From a virus: a stretch of DNA of 34,603 nt. Below, one piece after another: positions 23,112 to 31,867 of the stretch. The stretch lies in IMG/VR virus record IMGVR_UViG_3300046003_008060, positions 1 through 34,603 of that record. The stretch is one strand, 5' to 3'. The notes beneath the pieces were generated by a model that saw nothing but the letters and a program-made list of their open reading frames with translations, was not told where the DNA came from and did not search any database. Each line of letters opens with the position of its first letter. The stretch's first letter is position 1. The position numbers and the translations under genes were made by a program.

Positions 23112-23623
23112 GTACCACCGCCAACACCACGCTCCTGGCGCAGGTCACCGCCATCATGGCGGACGTCGCCGTGGACGTCCCCGGCGTCGTGACCGCCTTC
23201 GGGCGGCGCGCGGTCGCCGAGCACAGCGCGCCGCCGATGGTGGGCTGGTGGCCCAAGGGCCCCGAGGCCTTCGGAGGCGCCAAGAAGAGCAGCTTTCCGG
23301 GCAAGCGCCGACCGCTCTACACCAGCGCGCTCACCCTCTCGGTGCGGTGCTGGGGCGTGGACCTCGACGCCGCGATGCTGCTGCGGGAGTCCGTCATCGC
23401 CTGCATCCACCGGCAGTGGCCGGGCTCCTACCAGCTCGCGCCCGCGGTGTGGGTCGACGCCGCTTCTCAGACCGACCTCGGCGAGATGGTCGACCTGACC
23501 GTGACCCTCGACCTCGCCATCCTCGATCGCGCCCCGCTGCGGGCCACCATCACCAGCACCTCGTTCACCACCGCCGCCTCGCCCACGGGTGACGGCGTGC
23601 TGCAGCCCGGAGAGACCACGTGA
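23108..23623 (+). CDS. Tail terminator-like protein
   Basis: The 171-aa product shows the mixed alpha/beta pattern of tail-completion proteins: TLLAQVTAIMADVAVDVPGVVTAFGRRAV, TLSVRCWGVDLDAAMLLRESVIACIHRQWPGSYQLAPAVWVDA, LTVTLDLAILDRAP. It sits directly before the sheath gene, where Mu gp37/gp38 and lambda U-type terminators are found. GTG 23108 overlaps the gpG-like stop. The function is assigned from position and general pattern, not a specific motif. Confidence 0.6.
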   Translation: MSTTANTTLLAQVTAIMADVAVDVPGVVTAFGRRAVAEHSAPPMVGWWPKGPEAFGGAKKSSFPGKRRPLYTSALTLSVRCWGVDLDAAMLLRESVIACIHRQWPGSYQLAPAVWVDAASQTDLGEMVDLTVTLDLAILDRAPLRATITSTSFTTAASPTGDGVLQPGETT

Positions 23624-25392
23624 CCATCCTTCAGAACACCCTCAGCATCCTCGACGGCGGCCTCGGGGTTGTGCGTCCCGGCGGGCGGCCTGTCGCCGTC
23701 GTCGGCTGCTGCTCCGCCGGCACCGCCGCCACCGCCGCCACCCCCGTAACCTGCTACACGCAGGAGCAGCTCACCGCGGCGGGGGGCTACGGCCCCGCCG
23801 TCGAGGACGCCGCGATCATCCTGTCGCTCTCGGGCGGCCCGGTGATCCTCTGCCGCGCCGCGACGGTCACCGCGGCGATCCTCGGCGGGTTCTGCCAGTC
23901 GGGCGCGGGCTCTGGCGCCTCGGGCACCATTACGGCGGGCGGTGGCAACACCTCGACGGCCGTCTTCGCCCTCACCGGCACCGCCACGGCGCGCGTCGCC
24001 GTCGTCATCAAGGTCACCACCGCGGGCGCCAACCTCGCGGCGTCGCCCAAGATCGCGATCAGCTTCGACGGCGGGGTGTCCTACCTCGCGCCGCAGACTG
24101 CGGTCGCGGGCCCCACGGTCATCGGCTACGGGCTCTCGCTCACCATCACCGACGGCTCCTTCGTCCTCGCCGACACCTTCAGCGCGGTGGGCGCCAACTG
24201 CCCCACCACGGCCGACGCCACCGGCACCAGCGTCCCGGCGTTCACCGGCACCCCGCTCGCCCAGCTGCACATTATCGCCGAGGTAATGACCGCCGCGGCC
24301 TCGCTGGCGGCGCTGACCGCCGCGGTGCGCTTCAGCCTCGACGGCGGGCGCTCGTTCGCGCAGCCGGTGGGCATCCCGATTGGCGGCGTGTACGTGATCC
24401 CCAACACGGGCGTCACGGTCACCTTCGGCGCGGGCACCTTCGTCGCGGGCGACACCTTCGAGCTCTACACGGCGGCCCCGGCCTTCGACACCACCACGCT
24501 CAACGCGGCCCTGACGGGCCTCCTCGCGGTGTCCGGCGACTACGAGTTCGTGCACGTGGCGGGCGCCATCGACGTCACGCACGCCGCGATCCTCAAGGCC
24601 TGGGGCGTCGCGCGGCAGACCGCGGGCGAGTACACCTTCACGCAGTCGGGCGCGCGTGACCAGGCGCTCGGCGAGTCCGCCGCGACCTGGTACACCGCCC
24701 TCGGCGGCGCCTCCCCGGGCTTCACCGGCTACGACTTCGGCCGCTACGGCGACGTTCACGCGAGCCACGGCTACGTCGCCAGCGTGACCTACCCGGGCAG
24801 CTTCTTCCGCCGCAACGGCGCGGTGCTGCGGTCGGCCCGGCTCGCCGGCATCCCCGTCAACGAGCACCCCGGTCGCGTGCTCTCGGGCCCGATCCTGGGC
24901 CTCATGCCCGACGGCGACGCGAGCTCGGTGCTCCACGACGGGTCGGTCTACACCGCCCTCGACGCCTACCGCTTCAGCACCATGCAGCGAGTGCTGGGCC
25001 GCCCCCGCGGCGAGTACTACTTCACCAGCCGCACGATGGCCTCGGCCACGTCGGACTTCGGCGAGATCCAGCGCATCCGCCTGATCTGCGTCGCCGCCGC
25101 CGCCGCCCTCACCCAGATGGCGCTCTACATCGGCAGCGACCCCGAGGTGAAGACCGACGGCTCGGGCCAGCTCACCGAGGGGGAGGCCCTGATCGCCGAC
25201 GCCGAGATCACCGCCGCCATGAAGCGCGCGGTGGTGGACGCGCCCAACAGCTTCGCGACGCGGGTCTCCGCCACTGTGGGCCGCACGACCGACGTGCTCG
25301 CCACCGGCATCCTGACCGCCGCCATCTCGATCGTGCCGAAGGGCTCGATCAACGCCGTCACCACCACCGTCACCTACGCCCGGAGCGCCTGA
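23620..25392 (+). CDS. Contractile tail sheath protein (Mu gpL-like)
   Basis: The 590-aa protein is the largest in the tail block after the tape measure and lies before the tube gene. The C-terminal domain has the sheath-type end (LAGIPVNEHPGRVLSGPILGL...YTALDAYRFSTMQRVLGRPRGEYYF...ALYIGSDPEV...AITAAMKRAVVDAP). The outer part (residues about 130-290) contains two related beta domains sharing DGG.S..P and a (V/L)T(I/F)..G.FV(L/A)(A)GDTF motif, an internal duplication. Contractile tail implies a myovirus morphology. GTG 23620 overlaps the preceding gene. Confidence 0.85.
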   Translation: MTILQNTLSILDGGLGVVRPGGRPVAVVGCCSAGTAATAATPVTCYTQEQLTAAGGYGPAVEDAAIILSLSGGPVILCRAATVTAAILGGFCQSGAGSGASGTITAGGGNTSTAVFALTGTATARVAVVIKVTTAGANLAASPKIAISFDGGVSYLAPQTAVAGPTVIGYGLSLTITDGSFVLADTFSAVGANCPTTADATGTSVPAFTGTPLAQLHIIAEVMTAAASLAALTAAVRFSLDGGRSFAQPVGIPIGGVYVIPNTGVTVTFGAGTFVAGDTFELYTAAPAFDTTTLNAALTGLLAVSGDYEFVHVAGAIDVTHAAILKAWGVARQTAGEYTFTQSGARDQALGESAATWYTALGGASPGFTGYDFGRYGDVHASHGYVASVTYPGSFFRRNGAVLRSARLAGIPVNEHPGRVLSGPILGLMPDGDASSVLHDGSVYTALDAYRFSTMQRVLGRPRGEYYFTSRTMASATSDFGEIQRIRLICVAAAAALTQMALYIGSDPEVKTDGSGQLTEGEALIADAEITAAMKRAVVDAPNSFATRVSATVGRTTDVLATGILTAAISIVPKGSINAVTTTVTYARSA

Positions 25393-25395
25393 CCC

Positions 25396-25833
25396 ATGAA
25401 CATCAACGGCAACGAGCACTCCTGGGCGAGCGTCCGCGCGCGCTTCAACGGCGTCGAGGTCACCGACATCAAGGCGATCAAGTACGCCGACGAGGTTGAG
25501 GGCGCCGAGCCGGTGTACGGCACGGGCCGCCACCCCCGCGGCCGCACCTCCGGTCGCTACAAGCCCGGGGACTGCTCCATCACGTTCTACAAGAGCGGCT
25601 GGAAGCGCCTGATCGCGTCGATGCCCAACGGCTACGCCGACGTGCGCGGGACGATCATCGTCCAGATGCGCGAGGGTTCGGACATCGTGACCGACACCCT
25701 GGAGGACGTGCGCATCATGGGCGCCGACGCCTCCGCCGAGGACGGCACCGACCCGCTCGAGGTCGAGGTGAAGCTGTCCATCATGCGCGTGCTCTGGAAC
25801 GGCAAGGGCCTCGTCGCCAAGGCGGGCGAGTGA
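25396..25833 (+). CDS. Tail tube protein (Mu gpM-like)
   Basis: The 145-aa protein directly follows the sheath. The pattern NEHSWASVRARFNGVEVTDIKAIKYADEVEGAEPVYGTGRHPRGRTSGRYKPGDCSITFYKSGWKRLI and LTDVRI-like strands match the beta-barrel of contractile tail tubes. Hexameric rings of it would form the inner conduit. Length fits the family. Confidence 0.82.
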   Translation: MNINGNEHSWASVRARFNGVEVTDIKAIKYADEVEGAEPVYGTGRHPRGRTSGRYKPGDCSITFYKSGWKRLIASMPNGYADVRGTIIVQMREGSDIVTDTLEDVRIMGADASAEDGTDPLEVEVKLSIMRVLWNGKGLVAKAGE

Positions 25834-26219
25834 TGGACGGCGAGCAGGAGGCCTCCCTCACCGAGGCCGAGCTCGCCAGCCTCACCGGCCGCTACGGCGC
25901 GAGCTGGAAGGCCTGGGAGCTCGGCGGGCGGCGCTACGCCGTGCGCAAGCCCACCCGGGCGCAGTGGCAGGCGTACAAGTGCGACCAGCTCAGCACGGAC
26001 CTGACCACGAAGGCCGACGCCGGCGTGGCCCTGGCGCGCGGGTGCCTCGTCCCGATCGACCCGAGCGGAAGCGTCGAGGACGAGCGCAAGGCCTTCGACG
26101 CGATGGGTGAGGAGAGCCCCGCCCTCCTCGACCTGCTCGCGGTGCTGACGGAGAACCTGGCGGCGGGCCCTTTGGCCGCGCGCGAGGTCAAGCCGCCGCC
26201 CTCTACGCCGCGGGCCTGA
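25830..26219 (+). CDS. Tail assembly chaperone, short (zero-frame) product
   Basis: The 129-aa acidic protein (MMDGEQEASLTEAELASLTGRYGASWKAWELGGRRYAVRKPTRAQWQAYK...) lies between tube and tape measure, the invariant place of gpG/gp41-type chaperones that load on the tape measure. Tandem GTG-ATG start codons at 25830 and 25833 overlap the tube stop. The end of the frame runs on with a Pro-rich tail (KPPPSTPRA) after the slippery site, so the natural domain boundary is near residue 115. Confidence 0.78.
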   Translation: MMDGEQEASLTEAELASLTGRYGASWKAWELGGRRYAVRKPTRAQWQAYKCDQLSTDLTTKADAGVALARGCLVPIDPSGSVEDERKAFDAMGEESPALLDLLAVLTENLAAGPLAAREVKPPPSTPRA

Positions 26220-26380
26220 AAGACCCCGACGTTGCCGCCGACGCTCTGATCTCGCTGCTCCGCGGCGACCACGACGACGCCGAAGCCCGCGCCGGGGCGT
26301 ACCTGGTGGTCGAGTTCTTCGGCGCCTTCCGCTCGCTCATCAAGGGCCTCTCGACCCCGTCGAAGAAGCCCCGCCGCTGA
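25830..26380 (+). CDS. Tail assembly chaperone, -1 frameshift product (G-T type)
   Basis: Ribosomes slipping back one base at 26168-26174 would join the first 115 codons to a second frame ending at 26380, giving about 183 aa. The appended part reads GRARGQAAALYAAGLKDPDVAADALISLLRGDHDDAEARAG, then AYLVVEFFGAFRSLIKGL. It is a coherent helical domain with no start codon of its own. The longer, rarer form normally bridges chaperone and tape measure, as gpGT does in lambda. The stop at 26380 is 4 bases before the tape-measure ATG. Confidence 0.8.
26168..26174 (+). promoter_or_regulatory. -1 ribosomal frameshift slippery site CCCTTTG
   Basis: In the zero frame the bases read C-CCT-TTG, the exact X-XXY-YYZ arrangement for tandem -1 slippage with X=C, Y=T, Z=G. 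The -1 frame from here is open to 26380 and encodes a domain-like sequence. GC-rich DNA follows and could form a stimulatory stem, but I could not fold it. Confidence 0.75.
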
Positions 26381-26384
26381 CCCG

Positions 26385-28586
26385 ATGCCCAACACCACCT
26401 GGAAGCTCACCCTCACGGACGCGGGCTCGCGGCCAGCGAAGCGGATCACCGCGGCGCTGACCCCGATGCTCGCGGCCCTGCGTGCGGTCGCGGGCGCGTC
26501 GGCGGGCGCCCAGGCCGCGCTTGCGCGGGTAGCGCCGGCGGGGACGGCCGTCCAGATCCGCGCCGCCACCGCAGCCATCCGGGAGCAGTCCCGGGCGCTG
26601 CGCGAGCTCAACGGGTTGCAGGGCCGTGGTGGTGGGCGCACGCCCCGCGCTACCCCTGCGCGCCCTCGCAGCCCCACCGCAACGCCCTCGGGGCGGGTAG
26701 CCCTGGGCCCCGACTTCACCCAGCGCGCGCTCGGGCTGCAGATGGCCTACCGCACCCGTGCGGGGGCGCAGCAGGTCCGGCAGACGCAGCGGGAGCGGGC
26801 CGTCGAGCTGCGCGCCCACCAGAGCTACTTCCAGCGCCTCTCGCGGATGACGCAGCAGAGCTTCCGGGAGAACGCCCGGCTCTCCGCGCAGCAGTCCCGC
26901 GCCTCGGCCGCGGCCGGTCGGGCGCGCGTGCAGTCGATGCAGCAGCAGAGCGGCGCCGCCTCGGCGCTCCTCGGCACCGTCGGCGGGGTCGCCCTCGGCG
27001 CCGTGGCCGCGCTCGCGGGCATCGCCACGGCCTTCGCGGGCGTGGGCTACTCCGCCGCCGCTGCGGTGATCGAGGTTGCGGCCTTCCGAGAGTCCTCGCT
27101 CGTCGCGCTGACCGCCGTGCTCGGCTCGTCGCAGGCGGCGGGGCGCCAGTTCCGCAACGCGGTCACCGTCGCCAACCAGACGCCCCTCGACACCCGCGAC
27201 GTCATCGCCCAGACGCAGTCGTTCGCCGTCGCGGGCTTCGGGGAGCGCGAAATCGCGCCGCTCATCGCCGCGTCGGCCGACCTCGGCGCCGCCTTCGGGC
27301 AGCGCTCGAGCGAGGGCTTCGCGCTCGCGCTCTCGCAGATCCGCTCCGCCGGCCGCCTGCAGGGCCAAGAGCTGCTCCAGCTCTCCAACGCCAACGTCAG
27401 CCGGTCGGCGATCCTCGACAGCATCGCCCGCCAGATGAACCTCGGCCAGGGCGAGGTCGGGCGCCGGGCGGCGCAGACGGCCATCACCCAGCGGCGCGTC
27501 TCGTCGGGCGTCGGCGAGCAGGCCGCGCTCGATGCGGTGCGCGGTCGCCTCGACGGCGGCGGCGCCCTCGGCACCTTCGCGCGGCAGCAGTCGGAGACCC
27601 TCACGGGCGCGATCAGCAACGCCCGCAACGCGATCTTCAACCTCCTGATCGGGATCGATTTCGGGAACGTCCCGGGCATCGTCGCCTTCAAGAACGTCCT
27701 GCTCCAGGTCACCTCGGCGCTTCAGACCGGCTCCCCCGCGGCGACGCGCCTGCGGGCGGGCATCACGGGCGCCGCCAACGCGGTGGGCGCCCTGCTCGCG
27801 CGGGTGGTCAACCCGACCACGATCAGCGCCGGGATGGCCGCGCTCTCGACGGGCTTCGCGACGGTGCAACGCTTCGCCACGACGGCGTGGCCGATCGTCC
27901 AGGCCTTCGTGCGCGGCGTGGGCCCCGGCTTCATGGCGGGGATCGCGCCCTTGCGCGCGATGTTCGCCTCGCTGGCGTCGGGCGGCGGGCCGTCGGCGCA
28001 GACGCTGGCCCTCATGGCGCGCGCCGCGCTCGGGCTCGGGCAGGCCTTCGGCTTTGTCGCGGGCGCCGCGGTCACGCTCTTCGGCGCCGTCAACACCCTC
28101 TTCGTCATCCTCGGCGGCATCGGCGCGACCATCACCGGCCTCGTCGCGGGCATCGCGATGCAGGTGCGCCAGGCGTTCATGTCCGTCGGCACGAACATCA
28201 TCGCGGGCATCCGCACGGGCATCCTCGGCGCACTGCCCAGCCTCGGCACGATGATGTCGGGCGTCGGCACGTCCCTCGTCGGCGCCGTCACCAGCACCCT
28301 CGGCATCCGCTCCCCCTCGCGCGTGTTCGCCGACGTGGTGGGCCGCCAGATCCCCGCGGGCATCGCCATGGGCGTCAACGCCGGCGCGCCCGTCGCCAAC
28401 GACGCCGTCTCGGGCATCGTCTCGCCGCGTGTGCCCGAGCTCGGCGGGCGAGGCGGCGCGAGCGTCTCCATCGAGATCAACGTCACCGGCGGCGGCCAGC
28501 CCCAGGAGACCGCCCGCGCCATCCGCGCCGAGATGGAAGACGCCCTCGGGAGCATATTCGGGCAGTGGGCGGAGGCCTCGCCGTGA
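26385..28586 (+). CDS. Tape measure protein
   Basis: The 733-aa protein sets tail length and passes into the tube. It has an Arg/Gln-rich helical N-terminus (residues about 40-190) and a hydrophobic segment LGTVGGVALGAVAALAGIATAFAGVGYSAAAAVIEV. It continues with the conserved tape-measure domain FRESSLVALTAVLGSSQAAGRQFRNAVTVANQTPLDTRDVIAQTQSFAVAGFG...GRLQGQELLQLSNANVS. The C-terminal half has Gly/Ala-rich membrane-like stretches and the ending GVGTSLVGAVTSTLGIRSPSRVF, also common in this family. By length the tail would be on the order of 110 nm (0.15 nm per residue). Confidence 0.9.
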   Translation: MPNTTWKLTLTDAGSRPAKRITAALTPMLAALRAVAGASAGAQAALARVAPAGTAVQIRAATAAIREQSRALRELNGLQGRGGGRTPRATPARPRSPTATPSGRVALGPDFTQRALGLQMAYRTRAGAQQVRQTQRERAVELRAHQSYFQRLSRMTQQSFRENARLSAQQSRASAAAGRARVQSMQQQSGAASALLGTVGGVALGAVAALAGIATAFAGVGYSAAAAVIEVAAFRESSLVALTAVLGSSQAAGRQFRNAVTVANQTPLDTRDVIAQTQSFAVAGFGEREIAPLIAASADLGAAFGQRSSEGFALALSQIRSAGRLQGQELLQLSNANVSRSAILDSIARQMNLGQGEVGRRAAQTAITQRRVSSGVGEQAALDAVRGRLDGGGALGTFARQQSETLTGAISNARNAIFNLLIGIDFGNVPGIVAFKNVLLQVTSALQTGSPAATRLRAGITGAANAVGALLARVVNPTTISAGMAALSTGFATVQRFATTAWPIVQAFVRGVGPGFMAGIAPLRAMFASLASGGGPSAQTLALMARAALGLGQAFGFVAGAAVTLFGAVNTLFVILGGIGATITGLVAGIAMQVRQAFMSVGTNIIAGIRTGILGALPSLGTMMSGVGTSLVGAVTSTLGIRSPSRVFADVVGRQIPAGIAMGVNAGAPVANDAVSGIVSPRVPELGGRGGASVSIEINVTGGGQPQETARAIRAEMEDALGSIFGQWAEASP

Positions 28587-29134
28587 CCATCCCTTCACCC
28601 TTCGCCGACGCCGAGACCTGGGACGCCCTCACCCTCGGGGGCGTGCGCTTCCGCGGCACCTTCGAGTGGGGCGGCGACCTCATCAAGCGCAAGCTCGACC
28701 GCCGCCACGCCGCGGGCCGCGACGGCGCGACCGTGCGCGACAAGGGCTATGACCTGGCCGAGATCGACCTCACCCTGACGGTGATCGACAGCGAGCAGTG
28801 GGAAGACCTCCAGGCGCTCGTCGGCGTCGTCTTCCCGCGGTCGACCACCCCCCGCACCCGCAACGCGCTGACCTGCGCGCACCCGCAGCTCGCGCTCGCG
28901 GGGATCACCACCCTCTACGGCACGTCCATGGGCCCGCTGCAGCAGAGCGGCCCGACCAGGTGGACCGTGACCCTGAAGTTCGTGGAACACCGCGCCTCCG
29001 CCCAGGGCGGCCGCAGCGTGTCGCGCACCCCGCCGGTCGCGCCCGACCTCGGCGCCAACCGGACGGCCTTCACCAACACCGAGCCCGCGCCCGCGCCGAC
29101 GCCACCTCCCACCCCCGGACCCGCCGCACCATGA
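28583..29134 (+). CDS. Putative baseplate/tail protein (Mu gp43 position)
   Basis: The 183-aa protein has a beta-rich domain (WDALTLGGVRFRGTFEWGGDLIKRKLDRRHAAGRDGATVRDKGYDLAEIDLTLTVIDSEQWEDLQALVG) and an ending TRWTVTLKFVEHRA, then a Pro/Ala/Thr-rich tail. It occupies the slot of Mu N (gp43), but is much shorter than that DNA-circularisation protein (about 490 aa). It probably links tape measure and hub. GTG 28583 overlaps the tape-measure stop. Confidence 0.6.
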   Translation: MTIPSPFADAETWDALTLGGVRFRGTFEWGGDLIKRKLDRRHAAGRDGATVRDKGYDLAEIDLTLTVIDSEQWEDLQALVGVVFPRSTTPRTRNALTCAHPQLALAGITTLYGTSMGPLQQSGPTRWTVTLKFVEHRASAQGGRSVSRTPPVAPDLGANRTAFTNTEPAPAPTPPPTPGPAAP

Positions 29135-29805
29135 GCGAACTCACCATCAACGGCGGCGCCGCACTCCTGCGGGCCTCCATCGCGCTCCCGCTCTCGGGCG
29201 TGTGGTCGGCGGAGCTCGAGGTCGACACCGACGAAGCCATCACGGGCGCGGTCACCATCGAGCTCGGCGGCGTGGTCACCTTCCGCGGCACCGTGGTCGA
29301 CGGCGACGTGAGCCACGGGCAGTGGCGCGGGCGCATCGTCGGCGGCGCCGGCGGACTGCGCACGACCCTCCCGGCCCTGGCCTACCTCAACGCCACGCGC
29401 GCGGACGTCGTGCGCGACGCGCTCGCCGAGGCGGGTGAGTCCCTGGCCTCGACGTCGGGCGACCTCTCCGGCGCCGTCGCGCGCTTCCACCGCGCCGAGG
29501 GCGCCGCGGCCCGGGCGATCGACGCGACCGCGACCGCACTGAACTACGCCTGGCGGGTGTTCGCCGACGGCACGGTGTGGCTGGGCTTCGAGGCCTGGGC
29601 CGCCGCCGAGGAGGCGAGCATCACCCTCGTCAGGCGCGACCCCACGCAGCGCCAGTACCTCCTCGGGGGCGACGTGCTCGCGCTCCGCCCGGGGCAGCTC
29701 CTGCAGCTGCGCGACGAGGGCGCGGACGTGTTCGTGCGGGTCGGCCCGGTGCGGCTCGACCTCGAGCCCGACGCCTTCACCGCGACGGTGTGGTCCGCGC
29801 CGTGA
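29131..29805 (+). CDS. Putative baseplate hub protein (Mu gp44 / P2 D-like position)
   Basis: The 224-aa protein begins with a beta domain (LTINGGAALLRASIALPLSGVWSAELEVDTDEAITGAVTIELGGVVTFRGTVVDGDV) and continues ATRADVVRDALAEAGESL...FHRAEGAAARAIDATATALNYAWRVFADGTVWLG. That second stretch is the pattern seen in hub proteins of contractile tails, where a domain recognises the preceding repeats. Gene order fits Mu P (gp44), though this copy is shorter (Mu about 380 aa). ATG 29131 overlaps the previous stop. Confidence 0.62.
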   Translation: MSELTINGGAALLRASIALPLSGVWSAELEVDTDEAITGAVTIELGGVVTFRGTVVDGDVSHGQWRGRIVGGAGGLRTTLPALAYLNATRADVVRDALAEAGESLASTSGDLSGAVARFHRAEGAAARAIDATATALNYAWRVFADGTVWLGFEAWAAAEEASITLVRRDPTQRQYLLGGDVLALRPGQLLQLRDEGADVFVRVGPVRLDLEPDAFTATVWSAP

Positions 29806-30293
29806 GCCCCCTGGAAGCCCTGCGGGCGATCGTCGAGGGCTTCGTGGGCCCGCGGCTCGACCACCTCGCGCTCTACCCCTGCACGGTGGTGGCGCAGCGG
29901 GCGGACAAGACCCTGGACCTCCAGCCCGACGACGCCCGCGTACCGGCCTCGGCAGGCGTCCCGATCCGCCACGGGCTCCCGGGCGTCACCGTCACGGTCC
30001 CGGCCGGCGGACGGGTGCTCTTGGGCTACGCGGGCGGCAACCCGGCGCTCCCCTACGCGGCGTTGTGGGAGAGCGGCACGGTTACGGCCATCAGCATCAA
30101 CGGCTCGACCACGAAGGCTGCGCGCGACGGTGAGGCGGTCACCAGCTCGGGCGCCATGGCGACGTGGGTTACCGCCGTCTCCGCACTGCTCAACGCCCCC
30201 GGCGCCGTCATCGGCGCCCCAGGCAGCGTCATCCCGCCGCCGGGGGCCATCGGCGCCGTGTCGGGCGGTAGCACCGCACTGAGAATCCCTTGA
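29802..30293 (+). CDS. Baseplate spike / gpV-like protein (Mu gp45 position)
   Basis: The 163-aa product has an OB-fold-like N-terminus (LYPCTVVAQRADKTLDLQPDDARVPASAGVPIRHGLPGVTVTVPAGGRVLLGYAGGNPALPYAALWESG). The C-terminus is a Gly/Ala/Pro repeat (PGAVIGAPGSVIPPPGAIGAVSGG) resembling a short beta-helix needle. This is the central membrane-piercing spike of contractile tails. GTG 29802 overlaps the hub stop. Confidence 0.75.
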   Translation: MSPLEALRAIVEGFVGPRLDHLALYPCTVVAQRADKTLDLQPDDARVPASAGVPIRHGLPGVTVTVPAGGRVLLGYAGGNPALPYAALWESGTVTAISINGSTTKAARDGEAVTSSGAMATWVTAVSALLNAPGAVIGAPGSVIPPPGAIGAVSGGSTALRIP

Positions 30294-30697
30294 CCCTCGG
30301 AACCGACCTCAGCACCCCCGTTTCCGCCGAGGGCCTCCTCGACCTGGACCCGGCCATGCGGCTGGCGACGGGGCGGGTGCAGCTCGCGCAGGCCATCGGG
30401 CGGCGCGTCACCACCCGCCGCGGCACCCTCGCGTGGATCGGGGACGACCCCGACCACGGGATCGACGTGCGCGACTTCCTGGGCTCCGACGCCGACGGCC
30501 AGAGCGCCTTCCGCATCGCCGCGCTGGTGCAGGCCGAGGTGCTGCGCGACGAGCGCGTTCGCAGCTGCGACGCGAGCGCGAGCGTCACCGACGGGCTGCT
30601 GACCCTCTCCCTCCGGCTCACCGACGACGACGGGCCCTTCCGGCTCGTGGTCGCGGTGTCGGCTGTCACCATCGAGCTCCTGCGGGTGTACTCATGA
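30290..30697 (+). CDS. Baseplate wedge protein (Mu gp46 / gp25-like)
   Basis: The 135-aa protein shows the gp25/W-type pattern: MRLATGRVQLAQAIGRRVTTRRGTLAWIGDDPDHGIDVRDFLG, then AEVLRDERVRSCDASASVTDGLLTLSLRLTDDDGPFRLVVAVS. In Mu the equivalent (gp46) also precedes gp47. The start is a rare TTG at 30290, forced by the TTGA overlap with the spike stop. Confidence 0.82.
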   Translation: MTLGTDLSTPVSAEGLLDLDPAMRLATGRVQLAQAIGRRVTTRRGTLAWIGDDPDHGIDVRDFLGSDADGQSAFRIAALVQAEVLRDERVRSCDASASVTDGLLTLSLRLTDDDGPFRLVVAVSAVTIELLRVYS

Positions 30698-31845
30698 CCG
30701 TCTCCACGATCGCCGAGCTCACCACCCCCCGCACGGCCGACGCGATTACGACGGCGCAGCTCGCGGCCCTCGCCGCGGCGGCCTTCCCGGTCGATGCGTG
30801 GGCCTCCGGCGGCGCCGCCCGCTCGCTCGTGCGCGCCGACGCCACGGCGCTGGCGGTCACCGAGCAGACCGTCGCCAACCTCGCGCTCGGGGCCTACGGC
30901 TCGACCGCCACGGGCAGCTGGCTCGACCTCTTCATCGCGTCGCGCTTCGACCTGACGCGCATCGCCGCGACCTACGCCACGGGGCAGGTCGTGCTCACGG
31001 TTGCCAGCGGCGCTGGGCCCTTCGCGGTCGTTGCGGGCGGGCTCCTGGTGAGCGATGGCACCTATCGGTGGCGATCGACCAACACCGGCACGGTGAACAT
31101 CACCTCGGGCACGCCCGTCACGTTCACGGTGCGCGCCGAGGCCGCGGGCGAGAACTACAACGTCGCCAACAGCACGATCACCAGCATCATCAGCCCGGCG
31201 CTGCCGGGGGTGACCTGCGCCAACCCGGCGATCGGGTCCACCTCGACGTGGCTCTCCGCCAGCGCCGTCAACGCCGAGAGCGACGCGGCGTACCTCGCCC
31301 GCGCGGTCGCCCGGTGGGCCACGCTCGGGAGCGGCTTCACCCGTGACGCCGTGCGGTACTGGTGCACCTCGGCGCTCCTCGCGGGCGTGTCCGCCGGCTG
31401 CACCCGGGTGAGCTTCGCAGCGCCCGCGGGCGACGGCTCGTACACCGTCTACGTCGCGGGTGCCTCGGGTGTTCTCGCGGGGCCTGCGGTCGCGGCCGTC
31501 CAGGCGGAGCTCACCCTCCGCAAGCCCATCACCGACACGCCGACGGTCGTTGCCGCGAGCGCTGCCACGATCACGTGCACCGGGACGGTGCGGTTCAAGT
31601 CCACGGCGACGGCGGCAGAGCAGATCGCCGTCAAGGACGCCATTGCGACCTACGTCAACGGCCTCGCGATGCCCGATGCGGGCGACACCGTCACCGTGGA
31701 CATCGCGGGCATCCACGCCGCCATCTACGGCGCGGCCCCCGGGCGCATCGCCGACGTGGACCTGTCGAGCCCGAGCGGGGACACCAGCGTCACGCTCGGC
31801 ACCGTCGCCGTAGCGGACACCGCGGCCGTGACGTTCACGGCCTGA
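30694..31845 (+). CDS. Baseplate J-like protein (Mu gp47)
   Basis: The 383-aa protein matches the baseplate J family (PF04865): an N-terminal helix (DAITTAQLAALAAAAFPVDAWASGGAARSLVRADATALAVTEQTVANLALGAY), LDLFIASRFDLTRIAATYATG, beta domains with SGTPVTFTVRAEAAGENYNVANSTIT, SDAAYLARAVARWATLGSGFTRDAVRYW and a C-terminal half with VTVDIAGIHAAIYGAAPGR. It forms the wedge arms that join baseplate and fibres. The start ATG overlaps the wedge stop. The next gene is not coupled, marking the beginning of the cargo insertion. Confidence 0.9.
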   Translation: MTVSTIAELTTPRTADAITTAQLAALAAAAFPVDAWASGGAARSLVRADATALAVTEQTVANLALGAYGSTATGSWLDLFIASRFDLTRIAATYATGQVVLTVASGAGPFAVVAGGLLVSDGTYRWRSTNTGTVNITSGTPVTFTVRAEAAGENYNVANSTITSIISPALPGVTCANPAIGSTSTWLSASAVNAESDAAYLARAVARWATLGSGFTRDAVRYWCTSALLAGVSAGCTRVSFAAPAGDGSYTVYVAGASGVLAGPAVAAVQAELTLRKPITDTPTVVAASAATITCTGTVRFKSTATAAEQIAVKDAIATYVNGLAMPDAGDTVTVDIAGIHAAIYGAAPGRIADVDLSSPSGDTSVTLGTVAVADTAAVTFTA

Positions 31846-31861
31846 CGAGCTGCGGTATCGT
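31834..31861 (+). promoter_or_regulatory. Candidate promoter of the DUF4177-like gene
   Basis: TTCACG (31834-31839, 4/6), 16 bases, then TATCGT (31856-31861, 4/6) ends 6 bases before ATG 31868. There is no Shine-Dalgarno before that ATG. The geometry equals the leaderless PR, so the gene may be transcribed independently of the late operon. Confidence 0.4.
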
Positions 31862-31867
31862 CGGCGC

